64,000 nucleotides of DNA, from the NCBI GenBank assembly GCA_024231955.1, contig JAAEPZ010000538.1:702551-766550 (forward strand). Direction: 5' to 3'. The DNA comes from a bacterium. GTDB lineage: Bacteria > Krumholzibacteriota > Krumholzibacteriia > JACNKJ01. A program made the position numbers and the translations under genes. Under the pieces are notes generated by a model, which saw only the letters and a program-made list of their open reading frames with translations, searched no databases and had not been told where the DNA came from. This document shows positions 18,762 to 26,156 of the stretch, piece after piece (position 1 is the first letter of the stretch; the number at the start of each line of letters is the position of its first letter).

Positions 18762-18804
18762 GGAATACAGATTAGGGCGCGCTCCTGGCGCGGCACTAGA
18801 GAAG

Positions 18805-18834
18805 ATCCTCTCCCTTTGGGAGAGGATTTTTTTT
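18805..18834 (+). terminator. Strong intrinsic terminator after the sigma factor
   Basis: A perfect 10-bp stem, ATCCTCTCCC (18805-18814) with GGGAGAGGAT (18818-18827), has a TTT loop and is followed by seven T. Confidence 0.92.
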
Positions 18835-18931
18835 GTTCGGCTCAATACATGAGCTCAACAGGATCAGCGGAGCCATCCAATGCTTCCCGGCCAATCCGTT
18901 GCTATTCAAGCAATTGTGGAATTAGGGCTGG

Positions 18932-18960
18932 TTGACACCCAGCCAATGCCTTCCTATAAT
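18932..18960 (+). promoter_or_regulatory. Perfect consensus sigma-70 promoter of pdxST
   Basis: TTGACA (18932-18937), 17 nt, TATAAT (18955-18960): both hexamers and the spacing match consensus exactly. Transcription would begin near 18967, leaving a leader of about 70 nt before pdxS. This also shows that longer in-frame starts for pdxS upstream of the promoter are not real. Confidence 0.85.
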
Positions 18961-19038
18961 GCAGACGCCCCCCGTGTATCTGCGCGGAGTCGGGGAAGTG
19001 AATTCAGACATCCACAGCAGGTCATGATGGAGGTCACA

Positions 19039-19920
19039 ATGAAAGTAAGTACCTTCGAGGAGAAGGTCGGACTGGCTGAAATGATCAAGGGCGGCGTCAT
19101 CATGGACGTCACCAATGCCGATCAGGCGAAGATAGCCGAGGACGCCGGGGCAGCGGCAGTGATGGCGCTGGAGCGCATCCCCTCGGATATCCGTGCGGAC
19201 GGCGGCATCGCCCGCATGAGCGATCCCAAGATGATCAAGGAGATCCAGGCTGCGGTCACCATCCCCGTGATGGCCAAATGTCGCATCGGGCATATAGCAG
19301 AGGCTAAATTGCTCGAGGCCCTGGAGGTCGATTTCGTCGACGAGAGCGAAGTGCTCACGCCGGCCGACGATGCGAATCACATCTACAAGCACAACTTCAA
19401 GATCCCCTTCGTTTGCGGTTGCCGCAATCTGGGTGAAGCGTTGCGCCGGGTTGGCGAAGGCGCTGCGATGATCCGCACCAAGGGTGAGGCGGGCACCGGC
19501 AATATCGTCGAAGCAACGCGTCATCTGCGTTCGGTGATCGGCGGTATCCGCCGTCTAACCCTGCTCGACCCGGATGAGCTCATGGCCGAGGCCAAGAATC
19601 TGGGCGCGCCTTTCGAACTGGTCAAGCAGGTCGCGGAGACCGGTAAGTTGCCCGTGCCGAACTTCTCGGCCGGTGGCGTGGCCACTCCGGCCGATGCGGC
19701 GCTGATGCGCATGCTCGGTGCCGAAGCGGTGTTCGTCGGTAGCGGTATCTTCAAATCCTCCGATCCCGAGCGGATGGCCAAGGCGATAGTCGAGGCGACG
19801 ACTCACTTCGAGGATGCGGAGCGTCTGGTGGAGATCTCCACCGGTCTGGGACAGGCCATGCGTGGTCTGGACATGGCCGAGATCCCCGAGGATCAGATCC
19901 TCCAGAACCGCGGCTGGTAG
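19039..19920 (+). CDS. pdxS: Pyridoxal 5'-phosphate synthase subunit PdxS
   Basis: A 293-residue TIM-barrel synthase. With PdxT it makes pyridoxal phosphate from ribose 5-phosphate, glyceraldehyde 3-phosphate and glutamine-derived ammonia. Family signatures include [36 protein letters not shown] and [12 protein letters not shown]. The second Schiff-base region is in [15 protein letters not shown], and the phosphate-binding end is [20 protein letters not shown] with [10 protein letters not shown]. The ATG at 19039 has GGAGG 5 nt upstream. pdxT starts one base after its stop, so the two are one operon behind the consensus promoter. Confidence 0.97.
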   Translation: MKVSTFEEKVGLAEMIKGGVIMDVTNADQAKIAEDAGAAAVMALERIPSDIRADGGIARMSDPKMIKEIQAAVTIPVMAKCRIGHIAEAKLLEALEVDFVDESEVLTPADDANHIYKHNFKIPFVCGCRNLGEALRRVGEGAAMIRTKGEAGTGNIVEATRHLRSVIGGIRRLTLLDPDELMAEAKNLGAPFELVKQVAETGKLPVPNFSAGGVATPADAALMRMLGAEAVFVGSGIFKSSDPERMAKAIVEATTHFEDAERLVEISTGLGQAMRGLDMAEIPEDQILQNRGW

Positions 19921-19921
19921 C

Positions 19922-20524
19922 ATGGCTCCCCGCGTCGGTGTTCTGGCCCTGCAGGGGGCGGTGGAAAAGCACATGCGGCATCTCGAGGCCGCGGGGGCAA
20001 TCCCGCGGCCCGTGTTGTTGCCCACCGATCTGGAGGGGCTGGATGCCATCATCCTGCCCGGCGGCGAGTCGACAACCATGAGCCGTCTGCTTCGCACGAG
20101 CGGTTTGTTCGAGCCGTTGCGCGACTTCATGCGCAGCCATCCGGTGCTTGCCACCTGTGCGGGTATGATCCTGCTGTCGAGTCAGGTCGACAACCTGCCC
20201 TACGAACCGTATGCTCTCCTGGATATCGATGTCGATCGCAACGCCTGGGGGCGGCAGATCTTCTCGTTCCACGAGGATATCCCCTGGGCGCTCCCCTCCG
20301 GCAACGGCTCCGCCGCGCCTGAGATGCTGAAGGCCATTTTCATTCGCGCGCCGCGGATCACCCGCCAGGGCGTCGGTGTTGAGGTGTTGGCCACGATCAA
20401 GGACGAACCCGTCGCCGTGCGTCAAGGTCACTTCGTGGCCCTGACTTTCCACCCGGAGCTCTCTGCCGACAACCGCGTTCACAGATGGTTTCTGAGTGAG
20501 ATCGTGGCACCCGATTCTTGCTAA
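19922..20524 (+). CDS. pdxT: Glutaminase subunit PdxT of PLP synthase
   Basis: A 200-residue class I glutamine amidotransferase that supplies ammonia to PdxS. It starts VGVLALQGAVEKHMRHLEA and has GGESTTMSRLLR and the nucleophilic Cys in ATCAGMILL. The His-Glu pair is in LTFHPELS near the C-terminus, completing the Cys-His-Glu triad. Length fits the family (about 190-200). It begins immediately after the pdxS stop with no separate promoter. Confidence 0.96.
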   Translation: MAPRVGVLALQGAVEKHMRHLEAAGAIPRPVLLPTDLEGLDAIILPGGESTTMSRLLRTSGLFEPLRDFMRSHPVLATCAGMILLSSQVDNLPYEPYALLDIDVDRNAWGRQIFSFHEDIPWALPSGNGSAAPEMLKAIFIRAPRITRQGVGVEVLATIKDEPVAVRQGHFVALTFHPELSADNRVHRWFLSEIVAPDSC

Positions 20525-20581
20525 CGGGCTTGTCGTAAATTCAATGTCACACACAATGGAACCCCGAAGAGGTGAGGTCGT

Positions 20582-21811
20582 ATGTCGAGCATGCTGACGC
20601 TTGTCTACACCTCCATATTGGCGATACTTCTCCTTCTGCCGGCGCTGTTCCTGTGCTTCCTCTTGCGTAAGTTGCACCCGGACTGGTGGTGGAATCGTGT
20701 TGTGCGCGTCTCCGCGTATACCCTCTGCGTTATCGCCCCCCTGAGCGTTCTTGTGCTGTTTGTCCCCTATGATCCCAAATATACCGATCTGGTGGGCGCC
20801 GGCTATTTGACGATGCTCCTTATCGTGCTCTGGGAGGGGGCATTGATACTCGTTCTCCCTTTCACGGCCATTGTGCGCTATGCCATCGTCTCCGGCCGCC
20901 GTTCCGCCGAACCCGCCAAACCCAATCTTGAACGTCGCCGCTTTCTCCAGACAGGACTGGCCGCGCTGCCGGTGGGGGCCATGGCACTGAGCGGTGCCGG
21001 GGTGATCGGATCCGCCCTCACCGCCAGAGTCATCAAGTTGGAGGCCCGCTTGCCGAATCTGCCCCACGGCCTGGAGGGGTTGCGGGTTCTGCATCTCTCC
21101 GATCTCCATCTGGGGCTGTTCGTCACGCTGCATGACCTGGAATCCATTTTGACCCGTGCGCAGGAGATGAATCCCGATCTTGTGCTGGTGACGGGCGATC
21201 TCATGGATGACCTGCGTGTGATGCCCGCAGCGTTGAACATGATTCGTGACTTCAGGGCGCCTCTCGGCGCCTGGGCGTGTCTGGGCAATCACGAGCACGG
21301 CAACGGCGTAAGCGGTTCGCTGATGGCCTACGACGGGCATGAGGTGCGACTCCTGAACAACGAGTCGGCGACGCTGACGCGACAGGGTAGCGACTTCACA
21401 CTGGGTGGCGTCGACGACCCGGATGGCGCCAGGGGGGGGGAGGACACGGGGCAGTTCTACCGAAGGGCGCTTGGAGAGGCGTTTACCGACACGCCGGATC
21501 GGTTCCGTCTGCTGATGAGTCATCGCCCGATGGCCTTCTATCTTGCACCGAACTACAATGTGGATCTTGTCCTCGCGGGTCATACGCACGGTGGGCAACT
21601 GGGGCTGATGGGGCACTCACACAAGGAGCTGCGCGGCACTCACCCCTTCCCCTGGGGCTTCTACAAGCGTGAGGGGAGCCGACTCTACACCACCTCCGGC
21701 GCCGGGCAGTGGATCCCCTTCCGCTTCTGTTGCCCGGCCGAGGCCCCGGTAATCGAGTTGCGCTCGGGGCGGGGCAAGCAGACGGGCGGCGAACCGATTC
21801 AATCCGCATGA
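20582..21811 (+). CDS. Membrane-anchored metallophosphoesterase (YkuE/YaeI-like)
   Basis: A 409-residue protein. Residues 1-110 contain about three membrane segments (LVYTSILAILLLLPALFLCF, VSAYTLCVIAPLSVLVLFV, LTMLLIVLWEGALILVLPF). A twin-arginine-like RRRFLQ precedes a further hydrophobic stretch. The catalytic domain then shows all metal motifs in order: HLSDLHLG, VTGDLMDD, GNHEHGNG, MSHRP and AGHTHGGQ. The catalytic domain therefore probably faces the periplasm. Relatives of this type include UDP-diacylglucosamine-like and cell-envelope phosphatases, but the substrate is unknown. GAGGTGAGG lies just before the ATG. It follows pdxT by 57 nt and may be read from the same promoter. Confidence 0.87.
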   Translation: MSSMLTLVYTSILAILLLLPALFLCFLLRKLHPDWWWNRVVRVSAYTLCVIAPLSVLVLFVPYDPKYTDLVGAGYLTMLLIVLWEGALILVLPFTAIVRYAIVSGRRSAEPAKPNLERRRFLQTGLAALPVGAMALSGAGVIGSALTARVIKLEARLPNLPHGLEGLRVLHLSDLHLGLFVTLHDLESILTRAQEMNPDLVLVTGDLMDDLRVMPAALNMIRDFRAPLGAWACLGNHEHGNGVSGSLMAYDGHEVRLLNNESATLTRQGSDFTLGGVDDPDGARGGEDTGQFYRRALGEAFTDTPDRFRLLMSHRPMAFYLAPNYNVDLVLAGHTHGGQLGLMGHSHKELRGTHPFPWGFYKREGSRLYTTSGAGQWIPFRFCCPAEAPVIELRSGRGKQTGGEPIQSA

Positions 21812-21935
21812 TTGCGAGATTGAGACTGGCCGGTTTCCGACCGCTTGACTATTTTGAAGCGACCTGTCCGGATTAAACGATCGGCGCCGGATCCACGGCC
21901 AACCGGCCGCAGTCAGAACCTGGAGATACGCGACA

Positions 21936-22178
21936 ATGGCAATCTACGAATACAAGTGCAGCAAGTGTGACCACAAATTTTCGGCCATGCTCAGCATCAG
22001 CAAGCGCGACGAAGAGGAAAAGACTCTGACCTGTCCCGAATGTGAAGCGGGCGAACCGCGCCGGTTGCTCTCTCTCTTCTCCATGCCCGCTTCGGTCGGC
22101 GCCCCCGGTGGCGGCGGCAGCAAGAGCGCACCCTGCCCCGATGCGAAGGGCTGTCCCGCCTCCAAGGCCGGCGGTTGA
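21936..22178 (+). CDS. FmdB-type zinc-ribbon protein
   Basis: An 80-residue protein of the putative regulatory FmdB family. It opens with MAIYEYKCSKCDHKFS and a second CPEC knuckle about 35 residues on, making a four-Cys zinc ribbon. The rest is a flexible Gly-, Ser- and Pro-rich tail with two more Cys. A CTGGAGA site precedes the ATG. Members are small and of unproven function; the name comes from an amidase operon. A hairpin 50 nt downstream probably ends the transcript. Confidence 0.9.
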   Translation: MAIYEYKCSKCDHKFSAMLSISKRDEEEKTLTCPECEAGEPRRLLSLFSMPASVGAPGGGGSKSAPCPDAKGCPASKAGG

Positions 22179-22227
22179 GGGGTCTGATTCGTGGAGACGG
22201 TCGTCTCCGGAAATTGAATACGATTCC

Positions 22228-22253
22228 AACGGGAGAGGGCGACCTCTCCCGTT
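22228..22253 (+). terminator. Hairpin terminator after the FmdB-like gene
   Basis: A perfect 11-bp stem, AACGGGAGAGG (22228-22238) with CCTCTCCCGTT (22243-22253), has a 4-nt loop. The following T-tract is weak (CCTCTTG). Confidence 0.6.
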
Positions 22254-22290
22254 CCTCTTGCAGGTCGATCGCGCGTCGGCGCAAGGCGCA

Positions 22291-22324
22291 AAGAGAAACC
22301 CCCGCAGCCTGGGCCGCGGGGGTT
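22291..22324 (-). terminator. Terminator of the cyclophilin operon
   Basis: AACCCCCGC (22297-22305) and GCGGGGGTT (22316-22324) form a 9-bp stem. On the minus strand the hairpin is followed by a pyrimidine-rich tract (TCTCTTT). It lies 34 nt beyond the stop of the periplasmic cyclophilin gene. Confidence 0.7.
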
Positions 22325-22357
22325 AATTCGATCCGGCGCTCGAGTAGAGCCTGGTCG

Positions 22358-23002
22358 CTACTTCTCGGTGTCTTGCGCGGGCGTCAGCATCTCGGCCTTG
22401 GTGGCTTCGATCTTTTCGGTCGTCCACTCTTCGACGAGGACGTTCAGGATCTTCTGCTCTTTGTCGGGGCGATCACTTTTGTTGCGCGGAGAGTTGACGA
22501 TCTTGTCCACGACTTCGATGCCGTCGATGGCCTCCCCGAAGATGGAGTACTTGCCGTCCAGGAAAGGCGCGGCGGCGTGCATGATGAAGAACTGGCTGCC
22601 GGCGCTGTTCGGGCTTTGGCTGCGGGCCATGGAGAGCGTGCCGCGCAGGTGTTTCCTCTTGTTGAACTCGGCCTTGAGTTCGGTCCCCTCACCCTTGTAG
22701 CTGTAGCCGCCCATGCCGTCGTTGCTCGGGTCGTTATCCTTGGAGTTCGGATCGCCGCCCTGGATCATGAAGCCGGGGATGACGCGATGGAAGAGACAGC
22801 CCTTGTAGAGACCGCTCTCGCTGTGCGCGATGAAGTTCTTGACGTGCTCGGGAGCGACGTCGGGGAAGAAGCGCAGGACGATGTCGCCCCGGTTGGTCTG
22901 CAGGGTAACCACGGTTTCGGTCTCGTCACCGGCCATGACGGTGGCCGCCAGGCCGAGAGTCAGGCAAAAAACCGCCAGTAGAATCGTTGCTTTACGGATC
23001 AT
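22358..23002 (-). CDS. Periplasmic cyclophilin-type peptidyl-prolyl isomerase
   Basis: A 214-residue exported PPIase. The signal peptide is ATILLAVFCLTLGLAATVMA. The cyclophilin domain contains the active-site set: Arg in FHRVIPGFMIQGGDP, GTLSMARSQSPNSAGSQFFI with the Gln-Phe pair, and FGEAIDGIEVVDKI. It is a close paralogue of the adjacent upstream gene, but only this copy has a signal peptide. The insertion after GGDPN (SKDNDPSNDGMGG) is longer than in the partner. The two genes are 47 nt apart and form an operon that ends in a strong terminator. Role: proline isomerisation in folding of exported proteins. Confidence 0.93.
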   Translation of the reverse strand: MIRKATILLAVFCLTLGLAATVMAGDETETVVTLQTNRGDIVLRFFPDVAPEHVKNFIAHSESGLYKGCLFHRVIPGFMIQGGDPNSKDNDPSNDGMGGYSYKGEGTELKAEFNKRKHLRGTLSMARSQSPNSAGSQFFIMHAAAPFLDGKYSIFGEAIDGIEVVDKIVNSPRNKSDRPDKEQKILNVLVEEWTTEKIEATKAEMLTPAQDTEK

Positions 23003-23049
23003 GGTATCCTCCGTTTGTTCCGTTGCTGGATTGTAGTTATCGCTCGGGC

Positions 23050-23583
23050 CTACTGCTTGGCGGCCTCGATGTCCTCGGTCTCCATCTCCTCGACCAGAAC
23101 ATCCACAATGCGCTGATCTTCAAATGGTTTGTCGTTTCCGTCGCGATCCGACGAGACGATCTTGTCCACGACATCCAGCCCGGCAAACGCTTCGCCGAAA
23201 ACCGAATACTGGTTGTCGAGGAAGGGCGAGTCGGCGTGCATGACGAAGAACTGGCTGCCGGCGCTGTCCGGGTTCTGGCTGCGGGCCATGGACAGTATGC
23301 CCCGTACGTGAGTGCGGTCGCTGAACTCGGCTTTGAGCTCCGTGCCGGGGCCCATGTAGCTGTAACCACCCGTGCCGGGCATACCCGTGGCGCCCTCTTT
23401 GGTATTGGGGTCGCCGCCCTGAATCATGAATCCGGGGATGACGCGGTGGAAGGTGCAGCCCTTGTAGAGGCCGCTCTTGCTGTGCTCGACGAAATTCTTG
23501 ACGTGCTCGGGGGCCAGTTCCGGGAAGAAACGGACCTTGATATCCCCTTGCACGGTTTTGAGGGTAACAACGGTCTCAGCCAT
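23050..23583 (-). CDS. ppiB: Cytosolic cyclophilin-type peptidyl-prolyl isomerase
   Basis: A 177-residue PPIase without a signal peptide. Active-site motifs are FHRVIPGFMIQGGDP, SMARSQNPDSAGSQFFV and FGEAFAGLDVVDKIV. I chose the ATG at 23583 because AGGAG lies 5 nt upstream; an in-frame GTG 6 nt earlier would overlap that site. It is first in the operon with the periplasmic paralogue, so the pair provides isomerase activity on both sides of the inner membrane, most likely by tandem duplication. Confidence 0.93.
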   Translation of the reverse strand: MAETVVTLKTVQGDIKVRFFPELAPEHVKNFVEHSKSGLYKGCTFHRVIPGFMIQGGDPNTKEGATGMPGTGGYSYMGPGTELKAEFSDRTHVRGILSMARSQNPDSAGSQFFVMHADSPFLDNQYSVFGEAFAGLDVVDKIVSSDRDGNDKPFEDQRIVDVLVEEMETEDIEAAKQ

Positions 23584-23621
23584 GTTCACTCCTGCAGATT
23601 CGGGTAATTAGGGATTACAGC

Positions 23622-23650
23622 AAGCTAGCATCATGATCGAGGAGGGTCAA
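23622..23650 (-). promoter_or_regulatory. Promoter of the cyclophilin operon
   Basis: On the minus strand TTGACC (23650-23645), 17 nt, then TAGCTT (23627-23622), about 40 nt from the first start codon. It is back to back with the metG promoter. Confidence 0.55.
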
Positions 23651-23697
23651 GCGGGGCTTGCATTCTAAATTGCCGGGAGCCTGACTCAGCTGCTTCG

Positions 23698-23726
23698 TTG
23701 ACCGACAGGCCGCTTTTAGCTAGATT
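23698..23726 (+). promoter_or_regulatory. Promoter of metG
   Basis: TTGACC (23698-23703), 17 nt, then TAGATT (23721-23726): 5 of 6 and 4 of 6 matches, 30 nt ahead of the metG start. Confidence 0.6.
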
Positions 23727-23756
23727 AAGCGCTTGAGTTCCCCAGAAAGGACCGCC

Positions 23757-25289
23757 ATGAAGCGCTTCTATGTTACGACCCCGATCTACTACGTGAATGA
23801 CGAGCCCCATCTCGGCCATGCCTACACCACCGTGCTGGCCGATGTCCTGGCCCGTTATCACCGCCTCTTCGGCGATGAGACCCTTTTTCTGACCGGCACC
23901 GATGAGCACGGGCAGAAGGTGCAGCAGGCCGCCGACAAGCGGAACGTCTCCCCGCAGCAGCACTGCGACGAGCTGAGTCCCCGCTTTGCCGAGGTCTGGC
24001 GCAGGCTGGAGATCTCCAACGACTTCTATATCCGCACGACCATGCCCGAACATCAGAAGGTGGTTTGCGCCATCCTCATGGATCTCTGGGAGCGCGACGA
24101 GATCTACGCCAAGGAGTATGAGGGCTGGTATGATGTGGGCGAGGAGCGCTTCTGCACCGAGAAGGAGCTGGTGGACGGCAAGAGCCCGGCCGGCAACGAG
24201 GTGATCAAACTCCGCGAGAAGAACTACTTCTTCAAAATGAGCAAATACCAGCAGCGGTTGATCGACCACATCAACGCCAACCCCGATTTCATCGTGCCGA
24301 AGAAGCGGGCCAACGAGATCCTGGGCTTCCTCAAGCAGCCCCTGGGCGATCTGTGCATCAGCCGTCCCAAGACCCGCATGTCCTGGGGGATCACGTTGCC
24401 GTTCGACGAGGAGTACGTCACCTACGTCTGGTTCGACGCGCTGCTCAATTACTTCAGTTCGCTGAGCTTCGGCTACGACGATGACAAGAGCGGCGACTTC
24501 TGGCCCGCCGACCTGCATCTGATCGGGAAGGATATCCTGACCACCCACGCGGTCTACTGGCCGACGATGCTCATGGCCGCCAACATGGCCCTGCCGAAGA
24601 CGATTCTGGCTCACGGCTGGTGGCTGTTTGGCGAGGAGAAAATGAGCAAGTCCAAAGGCAACGTGGTCAAGCCGCTCGATACGATGGACCTCTACGGTCG
24701 CGACGTGCTGCGCTACTTCCTGATGCGCGAGATGACCCCGGGGCAGGATTCGAGTTTCAGCCAGGACCTGATCGTCGAACGGAACAACGGCGAACTGGCG
24801 AACGATCTGGGCAACGGGCTCAATCGCGTCACCAAACTGATCGAGAAGCACTTCGAGGGCAAGCTGCCCGAGGGCGGCGACTACGGCGATCCCGAAAGGG
24901 AGCTGCGCAAGCTGGCCGAGGAGGTTGCCGGGCGTGTGCGTGAGGAGATCCGCGACTACCATCCCAACGGCGCGATCACCGAGGTGCGCAGGCTGTCGGG
25001 TGCGGTGAACCGCTACCTCGAGGGCAAGGCGCCCTGGAGGGCGATCAAGCAGGAGGGTGGCCGCGAGGCCGCCGGTTCCACGCTGTTCCACGCCGCCGAG
25101 GCGCTGCGTTGGGTGGGGGTGATGCTCCATCCGGTGATGCCCGAAAAGTGCGCCGGTCTGCTGCAGCGCCTGGGCCAACCGGAGCCGACCGACTTCGACT
25201 CCCTGCTCACCTGGCCGCTGCTCAAGGGGGGCGACCCGGTGGAATCGGGCGATCCGCTCTTCCCCCGCTACGATCTGGAGAGTGAGTAG
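23757..25289 (+). CDS. metG: Methionyl-tRNA synthetase
   Basis: A 510-residue class I aminoacyl-tRNA synthetase that charges initiator and elongator tRNA-Met. The HIGH motif is HLGHAYTT near the N-terminus and the KMSKS motif is EEKMSKSKGNVV. The family pattern YYVNDEPHLGHAYTTVLADV is present. The connective peptide (WYDVGEERFCTEKEL) lacks the four-Cys zinc knuckles of the E. coli type, which places it in the shorter zinc-free group. The C-terminus ends after the anticodon-binding domain, with no Trbp111-like extension. I chose the ATG at 23757, with AAAGGA 6 nt upstream. Confidence 0.96.
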   Translation: MKRFYVTTPIYYVNDEPHLGHAYTTVLADVLARYHRLFGDETLFLTGTDEHGQKVQQAADKRNVSPQQHCDELSPRFAEVWRRLEISNDFYIRTTMPEHQKVVCAILMDLWERDEIYAKEYEGWYDVGEERFCTEKELVDGKSPAGNEVIKLREKNYFFKMSKYQQRLIDHINANPDFIVPKKRANEILGFLKQPLGDLCISRPKTRMSWGITLPFDEEYVTYVWFDALLNYFSSLSFGYDDDKSGDFWPADLHLIGKDILTTHAVYWPTMLMAANMALPKTILAHGWWLFGEEKMSKSKGNVVKPLDTMDLYGRDVLRYFLMREMTPGQDSSFSQDLIVERNNGELANDLGNGLNRVTKLIEKHFEGKLPEGGDYGDPERELRKLAEEVAGRVREEIRDYHPNGAITEVRRLSGAVNRYLEGKAPWRAIKQEGGREAAGSTLFHAAEALRWVGVMLHPVMPEKCAGLLQRLGQPEPTDFDSLLTWPLLKGGDPVESGDPLFPRYDLESE

Positions 25290-25312
25290 CGAACGACAGC
25301 ATGGCTTGAACG

Positions 25313-25348
25313 CGGCTCCCGGTTTGAACCGCCGGGGGCCGTTTTGTT
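25313..25348 (+). terminator. Intrinsic terminator of metG
   Basis: CGGCTCCCGG (25313-25322) pairs with CCGGGGGCCG (25332-25341), 10 bp with one wobble, followed by TTTTGTT. Confidence 0.85.
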
Positions 25349-25370
25349 CGCGACCCGATCCGACGGGGTT

Positions 25371-25398
25371 TTGTCCGAATCCCGATCTGTGGTAGAAT
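25371..25398 (+). promoter_or_regulatory. Candidate promoter of the beta-helix gene
   Basis: TTGTCC (25371-25376), 16 nt, TAGAAT (25393-25398), 57 nt upstream of the start at 25455. Confidence 0.45.
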
Positions 25399-25454
25399 CA
25401 ATATTGACAGAAAACGCAACTGCCCCGCTCCCGAACCAGCGAGCTCGTTTCTCA

Positions 25455-26132
25455 ATGATCAGCCACCTCCGCAAAGCCGCTCATCTCCTCGTCCTGTGGG
25501 CGAGCTTGTGCGCAATCACCTCGGCCTCCGCCACGACCCTGCGCGAAGTCTATGAGCAGTCCGGTCCGGCCGGGGGGTACGATCGCTGGCTTGAACTGGA
25601 GACGGGCGTGACCTACACCGGCGGTCTGCTCATCGGCCGCAGTCTGATCCCCTATCTGGTGGATGTCTTCGGTGGACCCTGTGAGGATGTGCGAATCGTG
25701 GGCAACGGCGCGATTCTCGATCTGGAGGGGAGCCAGCTCTGCATCTCCTACTGCCGCAATCGTCTCGACATCAGCGACTGCGTGGTGATCAACGGCAACA
25801 TCCGCTTTCGCGGCGAGGCGGTTTACGATTACCAGCCATACGGTTCGGTGCGTAACGTCACCATCTTTCAACCGCACGATTACGGTATCCGGCTGCAGGG
25901 GACCGGGGATCACGTCAAGCTCGAGCGCAACATCATCGTGGACGCGATCGACACCGGCTGGGATTTCGCCTTCTCCAACGGGATGCCGAACAAGCTGATC
26001 CCGACCGGGATCAACTTCGGGCTCAGCGTGCAGACCGGCACCTACGGCGTGCCGGTGGTCATCGACAACTGGTCATGGCATTCCGATCCCGACATCAACG
26101 GAGATCTGCTGCACCACTTCACCGGCTTGTGA
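25455..26132 (+). CDS. Secreted parallel beta-helix protein, N-terminal part of an interrupted gene
   Basis: A 225-residue product from the ATG at 25455 to a TGA at 26130. It has a signal peptide (AAHLLVLWASLCAITSASA) followed by a right-handed beta-helix pattern (IVGNGAILDLEGSQLCIS, ISDCVVINGNIRFRG, HDYGIRLQGTGDHVKLERNI). It stops in the middle of a rung (DLLHHFTGL). The frame continues after two in-frame TGA codons (26130-26132 and 26142-26144) directly into the rest of a beta-helix protein at 26157. The two parts are thus best read as one gene of about 728 codons broken by two nonsense codons. The ribosome-binding site is weak. Possible causes: recent inactivation, two nearby base-call errors, or compensating indels. 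Confidence 0.65.
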   Translation: MISHLRKAAHLLVLWASLCAITSASATTLREVYEQSGPAGGYDRWLELETGVTYTGGLLIGRSLIPYLVDVFGGPCEDVRIVGNGAILDLEGSQLCISYCRNRLDISDCVVINGNIRFRGEAVYDYQPYGSVRNVTIFQPHDYGIRLQGTGDHVKLERNIIVDAIDTGWDFAFSNGMPNKLIPTGINFGLSVQTGTYGVPVVIDNWSWHSDPDINGDLLHHFTGL

Positions 26133-26156
26133 GAATACGGTTGAACACTCCCCGCG

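Noticed and set aside
18880..19038. Longer N-terminus for pdxS starting at 18880
   Set aside because: It would begin upstream of a perfect promoter at 18932-18960 and lacks family similarity; the ATG at 19039 has GGAGG at the right distance.
19751..21616. A 621-codon minus-strand frame across pdxT and the phosphoesterase
   Set aside because: It crosses several plus-strand genes with clear motifs and has no ribosome-binding site; a frame shadow.
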